From assembly GCA_030523605.1 (NCBI GenBank), contig JAUNIE010000002.1:1-37715 (forward strand): a stretch of DNA of 37,715 nucleotides, given 5' to 3'. The stretch's first letter is position 1. Each line of letters begins with the position of its first letter. Below are positions 8,968-17,737 of the stretch, in pieces. The stretch is from Clostridia bacterium. GTDB taxonomy: Bacteria; Bacillota; Clostridia; Oscillospirales; Acutalibacteraceae. Under the pieces are notes generated by a model. It saw only the letters and a program-made list of their open reading frames with translations, made no database searches and was not told where the DNA came from. A program made the position numbers and the translations under genes.

Positions 8968-9828
8968 ATGGATAATTACGTGATACTCACCGATTCGACG
9001 GCAGATTTGCTGCAAGATATCGTAACAGAGTTTGATATACACGTAGTGCCGATGAAGCTCACAATAGATGATAAAAGTTATTATGAAAACGAGCTTGATT
9101 CTGCCGAGTTTTATGGTATGATAAAGACTTCGCATAAGCTGCCCACGACGACGCAAGTAAATCCGCAAGAATATACAGATTGTTTTGAAAAATTTTTAAA
9201 AGACGATAAAAATGTGCTATATGTGTGTTTTTCGTCAGCACTCAGCGGTTGCTATAACTCGGCACGCATTGCTGCGAATGAGCTTAATACTAAGTACGAT
9301 TGCAAAGTAAGAGTTGTAGATTCGCTTTCGGCATCGATGGGCGAAGGAATGCTAGTTTATAAATTGGCTTTGCAAAAGAAAAAAGGGCTTGATTTTGAAG
9401 AAGCAGTTAAGTGGGCGGAAGAAAACAGACTGAAAATTTGTCACTTGTTTACTGTTGATGATTTAAACCATCTGAGTAAAAGCGGTAGACTTTCCAAGAC
9501 TTCGGCGTTTTTTGGAAGCATGCTTAATATAAAGCCGGTATTGCACGTTGATAATGAAGGCCGTTTGGTTGCGATTGATAAAGCCAGAGGTAGACATAAA
9601 TCTATTGAGATGATAGCCGACAAGATGAAAAAGTATTCAGATGGTGTCAAAAATGATGTGATTTTTATAAGTCATGGGAATTGCCAGGATGATGCCAAAG
9701 AATTAGCTGAAAAAATCAAGGCAAAAACAGGTATAACTAACGTTGTATTCGGAAATATAACACCTATGATAGGTACCCATACGGGACTTGGAACGTTGGC
9801 GCTGTTTTTTGAGGGAAATCAAAGATAA
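8968..9828 (+). CDS. DegV family fatty-acid-binding protein
   Basis: 286 aa, standard DegV length. The N-terminus ILTDSTADLLQDIVTEFDIHVVPM is characteristic. Other conserved pieces are PTTTQVNPQEY, the ligand-contacting SSALSGCYNSARIAA, VVDSLSASMGEGMLV, FTVDDLNHLSKSGRLSKTSAFFGSMLNIKPVLHVDNEG and ISHGNCQDDA. DegV/FakB-type proteins hold a fatty acid in a pocket between two alpha/beta domains; FakB partners present it to the kinase FakA, but no fakA is in the window. ATG at 8968 is preceded by a GAGGGGG site. It lies between the L13-S9 pair and rpsT, an arrangement with no obvious functional link. Confidence 0.9.
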   Translation: MDNYVILTDSTADLLQDIVTEFDIHVVPMKLTIDDKSYYENELDSAEFYGMIKTSHKLPTTTQVNPQEYTDCFEKFLKDDKNVLYVCFSSALSGCYNSARIAANELNTKYDCKVRVVDSLSASMGEGMLVYKLALQKKKGLDFEEAVKWAEENRLKICHLFTVDDLNHLSKSGRLSKTSAFFGSMLNIKPVLHVDNEGRLVAIDKARGRHKSIEMIADKMKKYSDGVKNDVIFISHGNCQDDAKELAEKIKAKTGITNVVFGNITPMIGTHTGLGTLALFFEGNQR

Positions 9829-9862
9829 TACAAATAAAAAATAACAAAGGGGGAAATATTAG

Positions 9863-10111
9863 ATGCCAAATATAAAATCAGCAAAGAAGAGAGTTAAAGT
9901 TATTAACACCAAAACAGCAAGAAATAAAGCTTATATGTCTTCACTTAGAACGATAGTCAAATCGGCACTGAACGAGGGCGCAGGCGAAACCGGCGAAGCT
10001 GTAAAAGCCGCTATCAAAAAGATAGACCAAGCAGTTTCAAAAGGAATCTTGCACAAGAACACGGCCGCAAGAAAAAAAGCAAGAGTAATTCGTGTTGCAA
10101 GAGGACAATAA
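9863..10111 (+). CDS. rpsT: 30S ribosomal protein S20
   Basis: 82 aa, close to the usual 85-88. Starts MPNIKSAKKRVKVINTKTARNKAY, the conserved basic N-terminal helix that lies in a groove of 16S rRNA, and ends with LHKNTAARKKARVIR. AAGGGGG ribosome site at 9847-9853. A strong terminator follows, so it is the last gene of its transcript. Confidence 0.96.
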   Translation: MPNIKSAKKRVKVINTKTARNKAYMSSLRTIVKSALNEGAGETGEAVKAAIKKIDQAVSKGILHKNTAARKKARVIRVARGQ

Positions 10112-10128
10112 TTTATAAAAACAATAAA

Positions 10129-10160
10129 ACCACCGATAGGAAAAATATCGGTGGTCTTTT
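10129..10160. terminator. Bidirectional intrinsic terminator between rpsT and the double-glycine gene
   Basis: Perfect 10-bp stem ACCACCGATA / TATCGGTGGT (10129-10138, 10146-10155) with a 7-base loop and CTTTT after it on the plus strand. The A-rich left flank gives a T-rich tail on the minus strand, so it can also serve the convergent gene ending at 10189. Confidence 0.9.
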
Positions 10161-10188
10161 AATGTGCAAAATTATTTAATATGGGTTA

Positions 10189-10614
10189 TTATTCGTAAAT
10201 TTCATCCAAGGCAGCAACAATATCCTTAATTTTTGTCATAGAGGTAATTTTTGCTCTTGTGATAGGGTAATCCTTGAGTGCCAAAATGTAACTTGCTATA
10301 GCTGCGTTCATTTCGCCGCCTTTTGGGTGTTTTGAGTTCCAGCTCGTCGCAAAAGCGGCCCAAATGTCTTCATCTTGTTCCAGGGAGTCATCGTATGATT
10401 TTATGACTTTTATAACGTCTTTATATCTCAGTTTGTCCGCAGCCTCATTAATGCTGTCAGTAAACGGTGCTATCGTCAAGCTGGTTAATGTTGAAAATTT
10501 CGAATATGCATCAAGGCCTACGTTAACCCCCTCTTGAAAGTTAACACCTCCGCTTACCTCCTCCAGAATTTCATCATTAAGCGCTTCTATAGGCATTTTA
10601 ATTTGTTCTTCCAC
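10189..10614 (-). CDS. Double-glycine-leader protein, cargo unknown
   Basis: 141 aa. The N-terminus IEALNDEILEEVSGG (residues 9-23) is a textbook double-glycine leader of the kind cleaved by C39-peptidase ABC exporters (bacteriocin and Nif11-like leaders: L-x-x-E-x-L-x-x-V-x-G-G). The remaining 118 residues are helical and polar and contain no cysteine, so they are an unlikely lanthipeptide or disulfide bacteriocin core and are long for a classical bacteriocin. No exporter, modification enzyme or immunity gene is adjacent. Start ATG 10614 with a run-of-G ribosome site (AGGGGGA). It has its own consensus promoter and shares the bidirectional terminator. Function not recognised. Confidence 0.65.
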   Translation of the reverse strand: MEEQIKMPIEALNDEILEEVSGGVNFQEGVNVGLDAYSKFSTLTSLTIAPFTDSINEAADKLRYKDVIKVIKSYDDSLEQDEDIWAAFATSWNSKHPKGGEMNAAIASYILALKDYPITRAKITSMTKIKDIVAALDEIYE

Positions 10615-10648
10615 GAAAAATCCCCCTTATTAAATATGTGATGCCATG

Positions 10649-10677
10649 ATTGTATCACTAGAATAAAATTATGTCAA
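10649..10677 (-). promoter_or_regulatory. Consensus promoter of the double-glycine gene, with an overlapping inverted repeat
   Basis: On the minus strand TTGACA (10672-10677), 17-bp spacer, extended -10 TGA-TACAAT (hexamer 10649-10654). An inverted repeat GTGAT-N11-ATCAC (10638-10658) spans the -10 and the expected start point, a plausible operator. Confidence 0.7.
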
Positions 10678-10745
10678 CAAAAATATTTTTAAATATGAAT
10701 TTTATATACTTATTTTCACAAACTATTTAGGGGGAGGTCGTAAAT

Positions 10746-11483
10746 ATGGAATCAAAATATGTCAGGCAAGATTATTTAAACAGTACCAAAAACTTTAGCG
10801 GCAAAGAAAAAACCGGAAGCGAAGAACAATACGAAAGAATACAGAATATCGGTTCGGTTGTTGCGTCATCGGGTAAGAAAAAATTATACGCTTTGACTAT
10901 AATTGGTCAAATCGAAGGACATACATCGCTCAGCGAAGAAACCAAAACAACAAAATATGAGCATATAATCCCCGAACTGGTTGCGATAGAGCAAGACCCA
11001 CATATAGAAGGGCTTCTGATTTTACTCAACACCGTTGGCGGAGATATCGAAGCGGGGCTTGCCATTGCGGAGTTAATTTCTGGCATGAGCAAACCCAGCG
11101 TATCGCTTGTGATAGGTGGCGGGCATTCAATAGGCGTACCGTTGGCGGTATGTGCTGATTATTCATTTATAGTCCCTTCAGCGACCATGACAGTTCACCC
11201 TGTACGCACGGACGGTACTACGCTTGGGGTAGAGCAATCATTTGAAAATCTGAGAAGAATGCAGCAAAGAATAGTTGATTTTGTGGTAGGGCATTCCAAA
11301 ATTTCCGAAAAAAGATTTTATGAACTTTGTATGAATACAGAAGAAATGTCGATGGACGTTGGTACGGTGATTGACGGAAATCAGGCTGTGAAAGAAGGAC
11401 TTATAAACGAAGTCGGAGGGCTTTCGGACGCTGTGGGTATGCTCAAAAAACTATCCGGAAATCATAAAAATGATAAAAAGTAG
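10746..11483 (+). CDS. tepA: ClpP-family serine protease, TepA type
   Basis: 245 aa. The ClpP/crotonase-like core is clear: LLILLNTVGGDIEAGLAIAE (oxyanion region), IGGGHSIGVPLAV with the nucleophile serine in G-H-S-I-G, and ATMTVHPVR with the catalytic histidine. This GHSIG form and an extra polar N-terminus of about 45 residues distinguish TepA/YmfB-type proteins from housekeeping ClpP. Bacillus TepA was described as a translocation-enhancing protease, and its gene (ymfB) lies beside spoIIIE; here ftsK is likewise 1.1 kb downstream. ATG 10746 follows GGGGGAGG. Probable cytoplasmic protease with unknown substrate. Confidence 0.85.
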   Translation: MESKYVRQDYLNSTKNFSGKEKTGSEEQYERIQNIGSVVASSGKKKLYALTIIGQIEGHTSLSEETKTTKYEHIIPELVAIEQDPHIEGLLILLNTVGGDIEAGLAIAELISGMSKPSVSLVIGGGHSIGVPLAVCADYSFIVPSATMTVHPVRTDGTTLGVEQSFENLRRMQQRIVDFVVGHSKISEKRFYELCMNTEEMSMDVGTVIDGNQAVKEGLINEVGGLSDAVGMLKKLSGNHKNDKK

Positions 11484-11556
11484 TGATGAGAAAGCGATTT
11501 CAAAATAATGGAAATAAAATTTTTGAATTAAAGTATAATTTAACTTTGAAATTTGA

Positions 11557-11562
11557 TATAAT
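11557..11562 (+). promoter_or_regulatory. Putative -10 box ahead of uppP
   Basis: A TATAAT at 11557-11562 in very AT-rich sequence. No good -35 is present at 16-18 bp, so the promoter call is weak. The hairpin at 11582-11599 would be in the leader of any transcript starting here. Confidence 0.3.
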
Positions 11563-11581
11563 TAAACATTAGTATGTTTTA

Positions 11582-11606
11582 GGCATATTTTTATATGCCG
11601 ATTTTT
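11582..11606 (+). terminator. Hairpin with U-rich tail in the uppP leader
   Basis: Perfect 7-bp stem GGCATAT / ATATGCC (11582-11588, 11593-11599) with TTTT loop, followed by GATTTTT. It sits between tepA and uppP, 18 bases before the uppP start. It may end tepA transcripts or attenuate entry into the uppP operon. Confidence 0.5.
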
Positions 11607-11624
11607 ATATTGAGGTGTACATAA

Positions 11625-12578
11625 ATGACTTTTTTTGATGCGATAGTTCAAGGGATAATACAAGGATTAACAGAATTTTTACCCGTTTCGAGCAGTGGAC
11701 ATTTGCTGATTTCTCAGCATATTTTGGGGGTACAAGAAAACAATCTTTTCTTTGATATAATGCTGCATATCGGCACACTTTTTGCGGTTTTGGCGGTATA
11801 TTACAAAACAATCTGGAAATTGATAATTTCATTTTTCCAAATAATCGGAATGATATTTAGGCGTGAATTTAGTTTTAAAAAATTAAATGCCTCTCAAAAC
11901 ATGGTTGTAGCGCTTTTCGTGGGTTTACTGCCACTGTTTTTGCTTTTTGCGCCTGTACCAGGAAGTGGCATGAACATAAAAGATATAGCCGAAGAGTTGG
12001 CAGCGTCGAATAGTTTGCTTTTGGTTGGAATTGCGCTTATTGTTACGGCAGTGATGTTAACTATGGGGATACGTAAAGAAAAATTATATAAGAACAGTTA
12101 CGTCAAGCGCATTGGCAGTGATGATGATTTACAGCGGTTTGACGGCAAAAAACACCTTAGCTTGTTTGACGCTATATATGTCGGAATCACGCAGTTTATA
12201 GCAGCTATATTTCCCGGCATTTCACGTTCGGGTTCGACTCTTTCCACAGGGCTCATGCGTGGTGTTAATAAACAAACGGCTCTCGATTATTCTTTTATAC
12301 TCGGCGTGCCGTCTATATTGGCAGCGGCTATCCTCGAACTCAAAGATGCATTTAAATGCGGAGCGGTACAAGCGGTAGGAATAGGGCCTGTGCTGGTTGG
12401 AATGATAGTTTCGGCGGTTGTGGGATTTCTTTCAATAAAACTATTCAAATGGCTGCTCAAAACTGATAAAATGATGATATTCGTAGCTTATACGGCGATA
12501 CTTGGCAGTGTTTGTGTAGTTATAGGCATAATCGAAAGTTTTTTAGGTCATAACATTTTTACGGGAATGGCAATTTAA
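11625..12578 (+). CDS. uppP: Undecaprenyl-diphosphatase UppP (BacA)
   Basis: 317 aa integral membrane protein, slightly longer than the usual 265-295 because of an added loop around residues 75-125. Signature active-site motifs are present: [15 protein letters not shown] (residues 15-29) and [15 protein letters not shown] (about 195-209). The enzyme dephosphorylates undecaprenyl diphosphate to recycle the lipid carrier for peptidoglycan and other wall polymers; extra copies give bacitracin tolerance. ATG 11625 with GAGGTG site. First gene of a run with ftsK, spaced 22 bases. Confidence 0.95.
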   Translation: MTFFDAIVQGIIQGLTEFLPVSSSGHLLISQHILGVQENNLFFDIMLHIGTLFAVLAVYYKTIWKLIISFFQIIGMIFRREFSFKKLNASQNMVVALFVGLLPLFLLFAPVPGSGMNIKDIAEELAASNSLLLVGIALIVTAVMLTMGIRKEKLYKNSYVKRIGSDDDLQRFDGKKHLSLFDAIYVGITQFIAAIFPGISRSGSTLSTGLMRGVNKQTALDYSFILGVPSILAAAILELKDAFKCGAVQAVGIGPVLVGMIVSAVVGFLSIKLFKWLLKTDKMMIFVAYTAILGSVCVVIGIIESFLGHNIFTGMAI

Positions 12579-12600
12579 TGATATTGCGGAGGATTTAAAG

Positions 12601-14943
12601 TTGGCAAATAAGACGTTAAAAAAAACAGGTAAGAAAAAAACTTCATCATCGGGTTTCGGGCGCGATGTATTTAAATCGTGGCAGCCCGTTGCGACGTTCG
12701 GATTTTCGCTTTTGATTTTCTTTTTGGTAATAGTGCCTGGCGAAAATCTTTGGCTTTGGCTGCATAATTTTATATTTAGCTTGTTTGGAGTTTGCTCTAT
12801 TTTGTGGCCGATACTCATCGGTACGGTTGCGGTACTAGATGCAATGGGGAAATCGGGTTCGAATGTAAAGCTTAAACTTTGGCTTTCCGTTGCGACGATA
12901 ATTTTTGCGTGTTCAATTTTTTATGTTTTCTCGTGTCCGGAGAATAGTCAAAACACCTCAAATGTTTTGGCCGATATGCTCGATAGATACAGAGCAGGCG
13001 AATTTAATGGGAGTTCGGGACTTTTCGGGGCACTTATAGGTGTGCCGTGCGTGTGGGCATTCGGAATTATAGGTGCAAGAATTACAAATATAATACTTCT
13101 TTTTGTGTGCTTGATGTTTCTCACGAGTGCAACGCTTATGGATTTTTTTGGACTTTTTTCAAAACCGGCAAAGGCAATAAAACAAAAAATCGAGGATAGA
13201 AATATAGAACGTGAAGCTAGGAAAACGGCGCTGATAGACATAGATTTGGGTGAAAAGCGAAAAGAAAAATCCAAGAAAGTGCAAGATGCAGAAATTTTTG
13301 AAAATGGCGAAAAAGAAACCGATGAAATTTCAAAAGTAACCGAAAAGTTTCTTTCTAAAATAAAAAACGAAAATGTTCAGAAAGAAGAGGCTAAAACTCA
13401 AAAACCTGAAGAAAAATCCAAAGAATTTGAAGTCCCCGAGAATAAAAATATAGGTGCGGAGTCTTATGAATATCCCTCGGTGGATTTGCTAAACGACGCC
13501 AAAAAACCTGACGGCGGAGATATCACATCGGAACTTAACCATAACGGAAAAATGCTTGTTGATACACTGAAAAGCTTTAACGTAAACACTAAAATTATAG
13601 ATATCAGCCGTGGCCCTGCGGTAACTCGCTATGAACTTCAACCTGCGGCGGGCGTTAAAATCAGTAAAATCACGACTCTGGCCGACGACATTGCGCTGAA
13701 TTTGGCGGCTTCAGGCGTCCGAATAGAAGCTCCTATTCCGGGCAAAGCGGCAGTAGGGATAGAAATTCCGAATAAAGTTGTAAGTATGGTCAGCATGAAA
13801 GAACTTATTGTTTCGCCCGAATTTAAGCGTGCAAAAAGCAAGTTGACGGTTGTGCTGGGGCGTGATATTTCAGGCGATATAATGACTGCGGACCTTGCAA
13901 AAATGCCACATCTTCTTATTGCGGGTTCAACGGGTTCGGGTAAGTCCGTTTGCATAAATTCTTTTATAATAAGTATTCTTTATAATGCACGCCCAGATGA
14001 AGTCAAGCTCCTTATGGTCGACCCGAAAGTTGTAGAACTCGGTGTTTATAATGGTATTCCGCACCTTTTGGTACCCGTGGTAACCGACCCACGTAAAGCG
14101 GCAGGCGCACTTAATTGGGCTGTAAATGAAATGCTTGTGAGGTATAAGAAATTCGCAGAAACCGGTGTACGAGATTTGACATCGTATAATCAGATGGTCG
14201 CAGAAAATCCCGACGCAAAAGACAAAAGCGGTGAACCACTCGAAAAAATGCCGCAAATCGTGATAATAATCGATGAGCTTTCGGATTTGATGATGGCAGC
14301 TCCAAATGAGGTTGAGGACTATATCTGTAGATTGGCGCAGATGGCCCGTGCTGCGGGTATGCACCTTGTAATAGCCACTCAGCGGCCGTCCGTAGACGTA
14401 ATTACAGGTATAATCAAGGCGAATATCCCCAGCCGTATTGCGCTTGCGGTGTCGTCTCAGATTGACTCCCGTACGATTTTAGACATGAGCGGTGCGGAAA
14501 AACTTCTCGGACGAGGCGATATGCTTTTTGCACCAGTGGGCTGTAATAAGCCTATACGTGTACAGGGCTGCTACGTTACCGACAGGGAAATTGAAAAAGT
14601 TGTAAATTCTATCAAGATGACCGAAGAAAGTAATTATGACGAAGAAATAGCCAAAGAAATAGAAAAAGGTGCAGTACTTGATAGTAATGCCAAGAGCGAT
14701 GTCAAGACTGAAGGTACGGTAGACCCGATGATGGCCGAAGCGGTCAAGTGCGTTGTAGAGGCGGGGCAGGCTTCAACGTCACTTTTGCAAAGGAGACTCA
14801 GAGTGGGCTACGCAAGAGCGGGCAGACTCGTAGACGAAATGGAACAAATGGGTATCGTCGGGCCGCATGAAGGTTCAAAACCTCGTCAAGTCCTGATAAC
14901 GTATCAGCAATTTCTTGAAATGAACCTCAATAACGCTGAATAG
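12601..14943 (+). CDS. ftsK: DNA translocase FtsK/SpoIIIE
   Basis: 780 aa, the size of Bacillus SpoIIIE. About four membrane helices lie in residues 25-190, followed by a charged K/E-rich linker (about 195-300). The motor core starts around [21 protein letters not shown]. Walker A is [14 protein letters not shown] near residue 440 and Walker [14 protein letters not shown] near 555, with [21 protein letters not shown] after it. The C-terminal gamma winged helix ([18 protein letters not shown] ... [15 protein letters not shown]), which reads polar DNA motifs, ends the protein. It pumps chromosome DNA across the division or sporulation septum. TTG start at 12601, chosen for the GGAGG site 12 bases upstream. 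Confidence 0.95.
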   Translation: MANKTLKKTGKKKTSSSGFGRDVFKSWQPVATFGFSLLIFFLVIVPGENLWLWLHNFIFSLFGVCSILWPILIGTVAVLDAMGKSGSNVKLKLWLSVATIIFACSIFYVFSCPENSQNTSNVLADMLDRYRAGEFNGSSGLFGALIGVPCVWAFGIIGARITNIILLFVCLMFLTSATLMDFFGLFSKPAKAIKQKIEDRNIEREARKTALIDIDLGEKRKEKSKKVQDAEIFENGEKETDEISKVTEKFLSKIKNENVQKEEAKTQKPEEKSKEFEVPENKNIGAESYEYPSVDLLNDAKKPDGGDITSELNHNGKMLVDTLKSFNVNTKIIDISRGPAVTRYELQPAAGVKISKITTLADDIALNLAASGVRIEAPIPGKAAVGIEIPNKVVSMVSMKELIVSPEFKRAKSKLTVVLGRDISGDIMTADLAKMPHLLIAGSTGSGKSVCINSFIISILYNARPDEVKLLMVDPKVVELGVYNGIPHLLVPVVTDPRKAAGALNWAVNEMLVRYKKFAETGVRDLTSYNQMVAENPDAKDKSGEPLEKMPQIVIIIDELSDLMMAAPNEVEDYICRLAQMARAAGMHLVIATQRPSVDVITGIIKANIPSRIALAVSSQIDSRTILDMSGAEKLLGRGDMLFAPVGCNKPIRVQGCYVTDREIEKVVNSIKMTEESNYDEEIAKEIEKGAVLDSNAKSDVKTEGTVDPMMAEAVKCVVEAGQASTSLLQRRLRVGYARAGRLVDEMEQMGIVGPHEGSKPRQVLITYQQFLEMNLNNAE

Positions 14944-14970
14944 CGATAGATTTTTTGGGAGAAACATATT

Positions 14971-15927
14971 TTGAAGAAGAAGTTTAATAAAAAGTTTATA
15001 AAGAATCTCTTTTATCTTTTAATTCTGCCGATCCTCGGTGCGGTCTATCTGGTTTTGATTTCGAGTAATCTAATCACGGAGCAAACTTGGCAAAATATTT
15101 TTTCGTCCGGGGAGATAGCCGAAACAAGGTATGAAAATAACAATAATAATAGTGTAATCGGGGATATGATGGTACATTTTCTCGATGTGGGAGATGCGGA
15201 TTGTAGTTATATAAAATGTGGTGATGTGAATATTTTAATTGATGCCGCCGATAAAGAGCCGAACGGTAAAGTTGTAAATTATCTTAAAAAACAAGGCGTA
15301 GAAAAGCTTGATTTGGTAGTTGCCACGCATCCGCACAGAGATCATATCGGACAAATGTCAGATGTTTTGGAAAACTTCGAAGTTGCTCAGTTTATAGAGC
15401 CTGAAATCCCGGAAGAGGCTAATGCCGTTACGGTTACATACGAAAGAATGCTTGAAAAGCTTGCGGATAAGAAAATCAGTGCAAATTTGGTGTCTGCCGG
15501 ATTTAGTACTACAGTCGGAGATTTAAAAATAGAGGTTGTCGGACCGATATCACAAGATAGCGAAAATTTGAATAATAACTCGGTAGTTTTGCGGATTACA
15601 TATAAAGATGTAAGATTTTTGTTTATGGGCGATGCGGAAAAAGCTGAAGAACAAGAAATTTTAAGTAAAAACTACGATATAAGAGCCGATGTTTTAAAGG
15701 TCGGCCATCACGGTAGCGCAACGTCTACAACTCAAAAATTTTTGCATGCGGTTTCGCCTAAGTATGCCGTCATACCTGTTTCTAAGGATAAACACAGAAC
15801 ACGTAAGCCGTACGTTGTCGACAGATTAAAAAAATACTGTGCGAATGATATTTTTGTCACAGGCGAATGCGGAAATGTGATTGCGTCAACCGACGGCGAA
15901 AACATAAAATTTGAAAAATCAGCATGA
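14971..15927 (+). CDS. ComEC-like metallo-beta-lactamase-fold hydrolase, membrane anchored
   Basis: 318 aa. A basic N-terminus and one membrane helix (about residues 13-32) are followed by an MBL fold facing outward: LDVGDADCSYIKCGDVNILIDA, the metal motif THPHRDHIG (about 118-126), MGDAEKAEEQEIL, and GHHGSATSTTQKFL (from 244). This matches the stand-alone MBL family related to the C-terminal domain of ComEC, thought to degrade nucleic acid or other phosphoesters at the cell surface; no ComEC channel domain is present. TTG start at 14971 with GGGAGA upstream. It follows ftsK by 27 bases and is paired with the DUF3006 gene downstream, a common arrangement. Confidence 0.88.
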   Translation: MKKKFNKKFIKNLFYLLILPILGAVYLVLISSNLITEQTWQNIFSSGEIAETRYENNNNNSVIGDMMVHFLDVGDADCSYIKCGDVNILIDAADKEPNGKVVNYLKKQGVEKLDLVVATHPHRDHIGQMSDVLENFEVAQFIEPEIPEEANAVTVTYERMLEKLADKKISANLVSAGFSTTVGDLKIEVVGPISQDSENLNNNSVVLRITYKDVRFLFMGDAEKAEEQEILSKNYDIRADVLKVGHHGSATSTTQKFLHAVSPKYAVIPVSKDKHRTRKPYVVDRLKKYCANDIFVTGECGNVIASTDGENIKFEKSA

Positions 15928-15937
15928 GGTGTTTGGA

Positions 15938-16165
15938 GTGGAGAAGTTTTTTGTGGATAGAATTGAAGAAAACACTATTTTTTGCGAGGACGAAAACGGT
16001 GAAGAAATAAGGTTTGATTTAAGCGAAACGAACGGCAAAATAAGTGAAGGCGATGTTGTTTTTAGAAACGAAAGCGGTTATATTCAAACCGATTTTAAAG
16101 CGACTTTGAAACGTAAGAAAAAAATATCGAGTCTTAAAAAGTATATATACAAAACAAAAAAATGA
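15938..16165 (+). CDS. DUF3006-like small protein
   Basis: 75 aa from a GTG at 15938, chosen because GAGGTG lies 6 bases upstream; an in-frame ATG at 15911 would overlap the previous gene and has no ribosome site. The core VEKFFVDRIEENTIFCEDENGEEI...ISEGDVV fits the DUF3006 pattern (V-D-R-I-E-x-x-x-A/I-x-x-E-x-E/D ... G-D-V). This family is typically encoded immediately after ComEC-like MBL hydrolases, as here (10-base gap). The C-terminus is lysine-rich (LKRKKKISSLKKYIYKTKK). Function unknown; the constant pairing suggests it assists the hydrolase. Confidence 0.75.
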   Translation: MEKFFVDRIEENTIFCEDENGEEIRFDLSETNGKISEGDVVFRNESGYIQTDFKATLKRKKKISSLKKYIYKTKK

Positions 16166-16186
16166 ATGAATAGTAGTTATTGTTTG

Positions 16187-16217
16187 TTGTTAAAAGTTTT
16201 TCAGCTTTTGATATAAT
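16187..16217 (+). promoter_or_regulatory. Promoter of the 16250 exported-protein gene
   Basis: Extended -10 TGA-TATAAT (hexamer 16212-16217) with TTGTTA (16187-16192) at a long 19-bp spacing, or TTAAAA (16190-16195) at 16. The start codon is 33 bases downstream with a GGAGG site. Confidence 0.6.
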
Positions 16218-16249
16218 GAAATTCCAAATAAATAAATGGAGGAAAACTA

Positions 16250-16798
16250 ATGAAATTGTTTAAAAAAAGTGTAGTAACAGGAATTTTAGTTTTAAGTGGA
16301 ATATCATTTATATCCAACTCAGCTCAAGCAGGCTGGTTCGGCAAGAAAGACGATGCGGAAACTTGTAAAGCAAAGTTTGAAGACAAATGCCAAGCCGTTG
16401 AGGTCGCAAAAGAGGGACGTCAAGACGAATTCTCAAACTTTTACACATTGGTTGACAAATTAAAATCAGATCTTCAATCTTTGAGAGATGCGCAGACAGT
16501 TTCGCAAAAGATAGCAAACGAACTTGATGCCGCCTATGAAGCCTGGAAACATGACGGATTTAGAATAGACAGCACTTCATATACGGGCTATGCTGTTTGC
16601 AAGAGCAAATTTGCGGATCAAAACCGTGAAGTTGCAGAATTTGAAGAGCTGGTTAAGTCTGAGATGAAGGATATGATTAAATTTATTTCTTCAGAAAAAG
16701 CAAAGCAAAATTATATTTCATCGCTGAATGATGTTTTGGAAGCATTTTATAATTATAGTGCAGCAGCGGCAAGAGAAGCTGTTCCCACGGTAAGATAA
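16250..16798 (+). CDS. Exported helical protein of unknown function
   Basis: 182 aa. Residues 1-27 are a clear signal peptide (KLFKKS, hydrophobic core, SAQA-G). The mature part starts GWFGKKDD and is almost entirely predicted amphipathic helix, with long heptad-like stretches (FSNFYTLVDKLKSDLQSLRDAQTVSQKIANEL). It has three cysteines (CKAKFEDKC and YAVCKSK). It ends in a short A-rich segment. No known family is recognised. It has its own promoter and terminator, so it is monocistronic, and it neighbours another exported single gene (16923). Confidence 0.6.
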   Translation: MKLFKKSVVTGILVLSGISFISNSAQAGWFGKKDDAETCKAKFEDKCQAVEVAKEGRQDEFSNFYTLVDKLKSDLQSLRDAQTVSQKIANELDAAYEAWKHDGFRIDSTSYTGYAVCKSKFADQNREVAEFEELVKSEMKDMIKFISSEKAKQNYISSLNDVLEAFYNYSAAAAREAVPTVR

Positions 16799-16815
16799 TA
16801 GAATTTGAGAATTAC

Positions 16816-16846
16816 CCTCGGAGTTTTTCCGGGGTTTTTATTTTTG
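16816..16846 (+). terminator. Intrinsic terminator of the 16250 gene
   Basis: Seven-pair stem (16816-16822 with 16828-16834, one G-U) with GTTTT loop and a tail TTTTTATTTTTG. The promoter of the next gene starts three bases later. Confidence 0.85.
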
Positions 16847-16848
16847 TG

Positions 16849-16877
16849 TTGACCTTCTGAGACAAAAACATTATAAT
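16849..16877 (+). promoter_or_regulatory. Consensus sigma-A promoter of the 16923 gene
   Basis: TTGACC (16849-16854), 17-bp spacer, TATAAT (16872-16877). It is packed directly against the upstream terminator, and the start codon is 45 bases downstream. Confidence 0.85.
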
Positions 16878-16922
16878 AGCATTAATCCAAAATAATAAAG
16901 TGATTTTTAAAGAGGCGTAATA

Positions 16923-17585
16923 ATGAAAATTAAAAAGTTTTTAGTGATGGTTTCTTTATTAGCGTTTGTACTGGCCAATGTAATCCCGGTCGGTGTTTTT
17001 GCAGTAGGAGAAAATCAAAGAGCGCCATTGCCTCCAAGCGGTGGTTTTAACGAACAAAGATTTAGGGATTCTATTAGTAATTTTATAACACTGCACGAAA
17101 AATGGTATGAGAATCTGTCTAACAGGGAGTTCATGAAGGAGGAGGGCGAATTGGAATTATATAATGCGTATATCCAGATACAAAGTGGAGGGCAGAAGTT
17201 CAAGGACGATTTGGGCTTTATATATTCAGTAATAAGTCCAAGTCGGTCGTGGTTTACAAGCGAATATGTACCGGAATTTGCCGGCAGTTCTTTGGATTTG
17301 CATGATAATTGGCTCGGTAATAAAGCTGTGCTTGCGGCAAGATGTGAAGATTATTTTGGTATTATTCAATCTATATTTACGTCTTTATGCAAGAAATATC
17401 CCTCGGCTACTAATCTGGACCATATGCTGAACAATATTACGTACTTTCATAACTTTGTGCAGGTTTATGTGAAAAACGATACAGTTAGAAAGGAATTGTT
17501 GCGCTATTACAACGCTGTATTCAACATTGCTATTGTTTTTCACAGTACTTACTCCATAGCAATAGCATTGGACATGGATAAATAA
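16923..17585 (+). CDS. Exported protein of unknown function
   Basis: 220 aa. Residues 1-28 form a signal peptide (KIKKFL, hydrophobic core, VGVFA-V). The mature protein begins with a short proline-rich stretch (RAPLPPSGG) and continues as mixed helix with many aromatic residues, ending in a hydrophobic helix (YYNAVFNIAIVFHSTYSIAIAL) before DMDK. That could be a C-terminal membrane or buried helix. No family recognised. Monocistronic, between its consensus promoter and a strong terminator. Like its neighbour at 16250 it is an accessory-looking surface or secreted product; the two do not obviously share sequence. Confidence 0.6.
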   Translation: MKIKKFLVMVSLLAFVLANVIPVGVFAVGENQRAPLPPSGGFNEQRFRDSISNFITLHEKWYENLSNREFMKEEGELELYNAYIQIQSGGQKFKDDLGFIYSVISPSRSWFTSEYVPEFAGSSLDLHDNWLGNKAVLAARCEDYFGIIQSIFTSLCKKYPSATNLDHMLNNITYFHNFVQVYVKNDTVRKELLRYYNAVFNIAIVFHSTYSIAIALDMDK

Positions 17586-17597
17586 GTATTACTTCAT

Positions 17598-17620
17598 CTC
17601 CGCTACGGCGGAGTTTTTTT
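17598..17620 (+). terminator. Intrinsic terminator of the 16923 gene
   Basis: CTCCGC-TACG-GCGGAG stem-loop followed by seven T. Confidence 0.92.
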
Positions 17621-17737
17621 ATACAAAAAATCAGACAAAAAACTTTTAAAAAAAACATTTTATATTTTGTAAGATTTGTGATAATATTATCTAGAGTGTG
17701 TTTTAATTTATAATTTTATATAAATGGAGACGAAAAT

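Noticed and set aside
13927..14364. Long antisense frames inside ftsK, glnQ, the sugar epimerase and PFOR.
   Set aside because: They mirror strongly conserved genes, have no ribosome sites, and show no protein-family features.
17621..17737. ydaO-type c-di-AMP riboswitch before the KimA-like permease.
   Set aside because: The space is too short and almost pure A/T, without the conserved helices.
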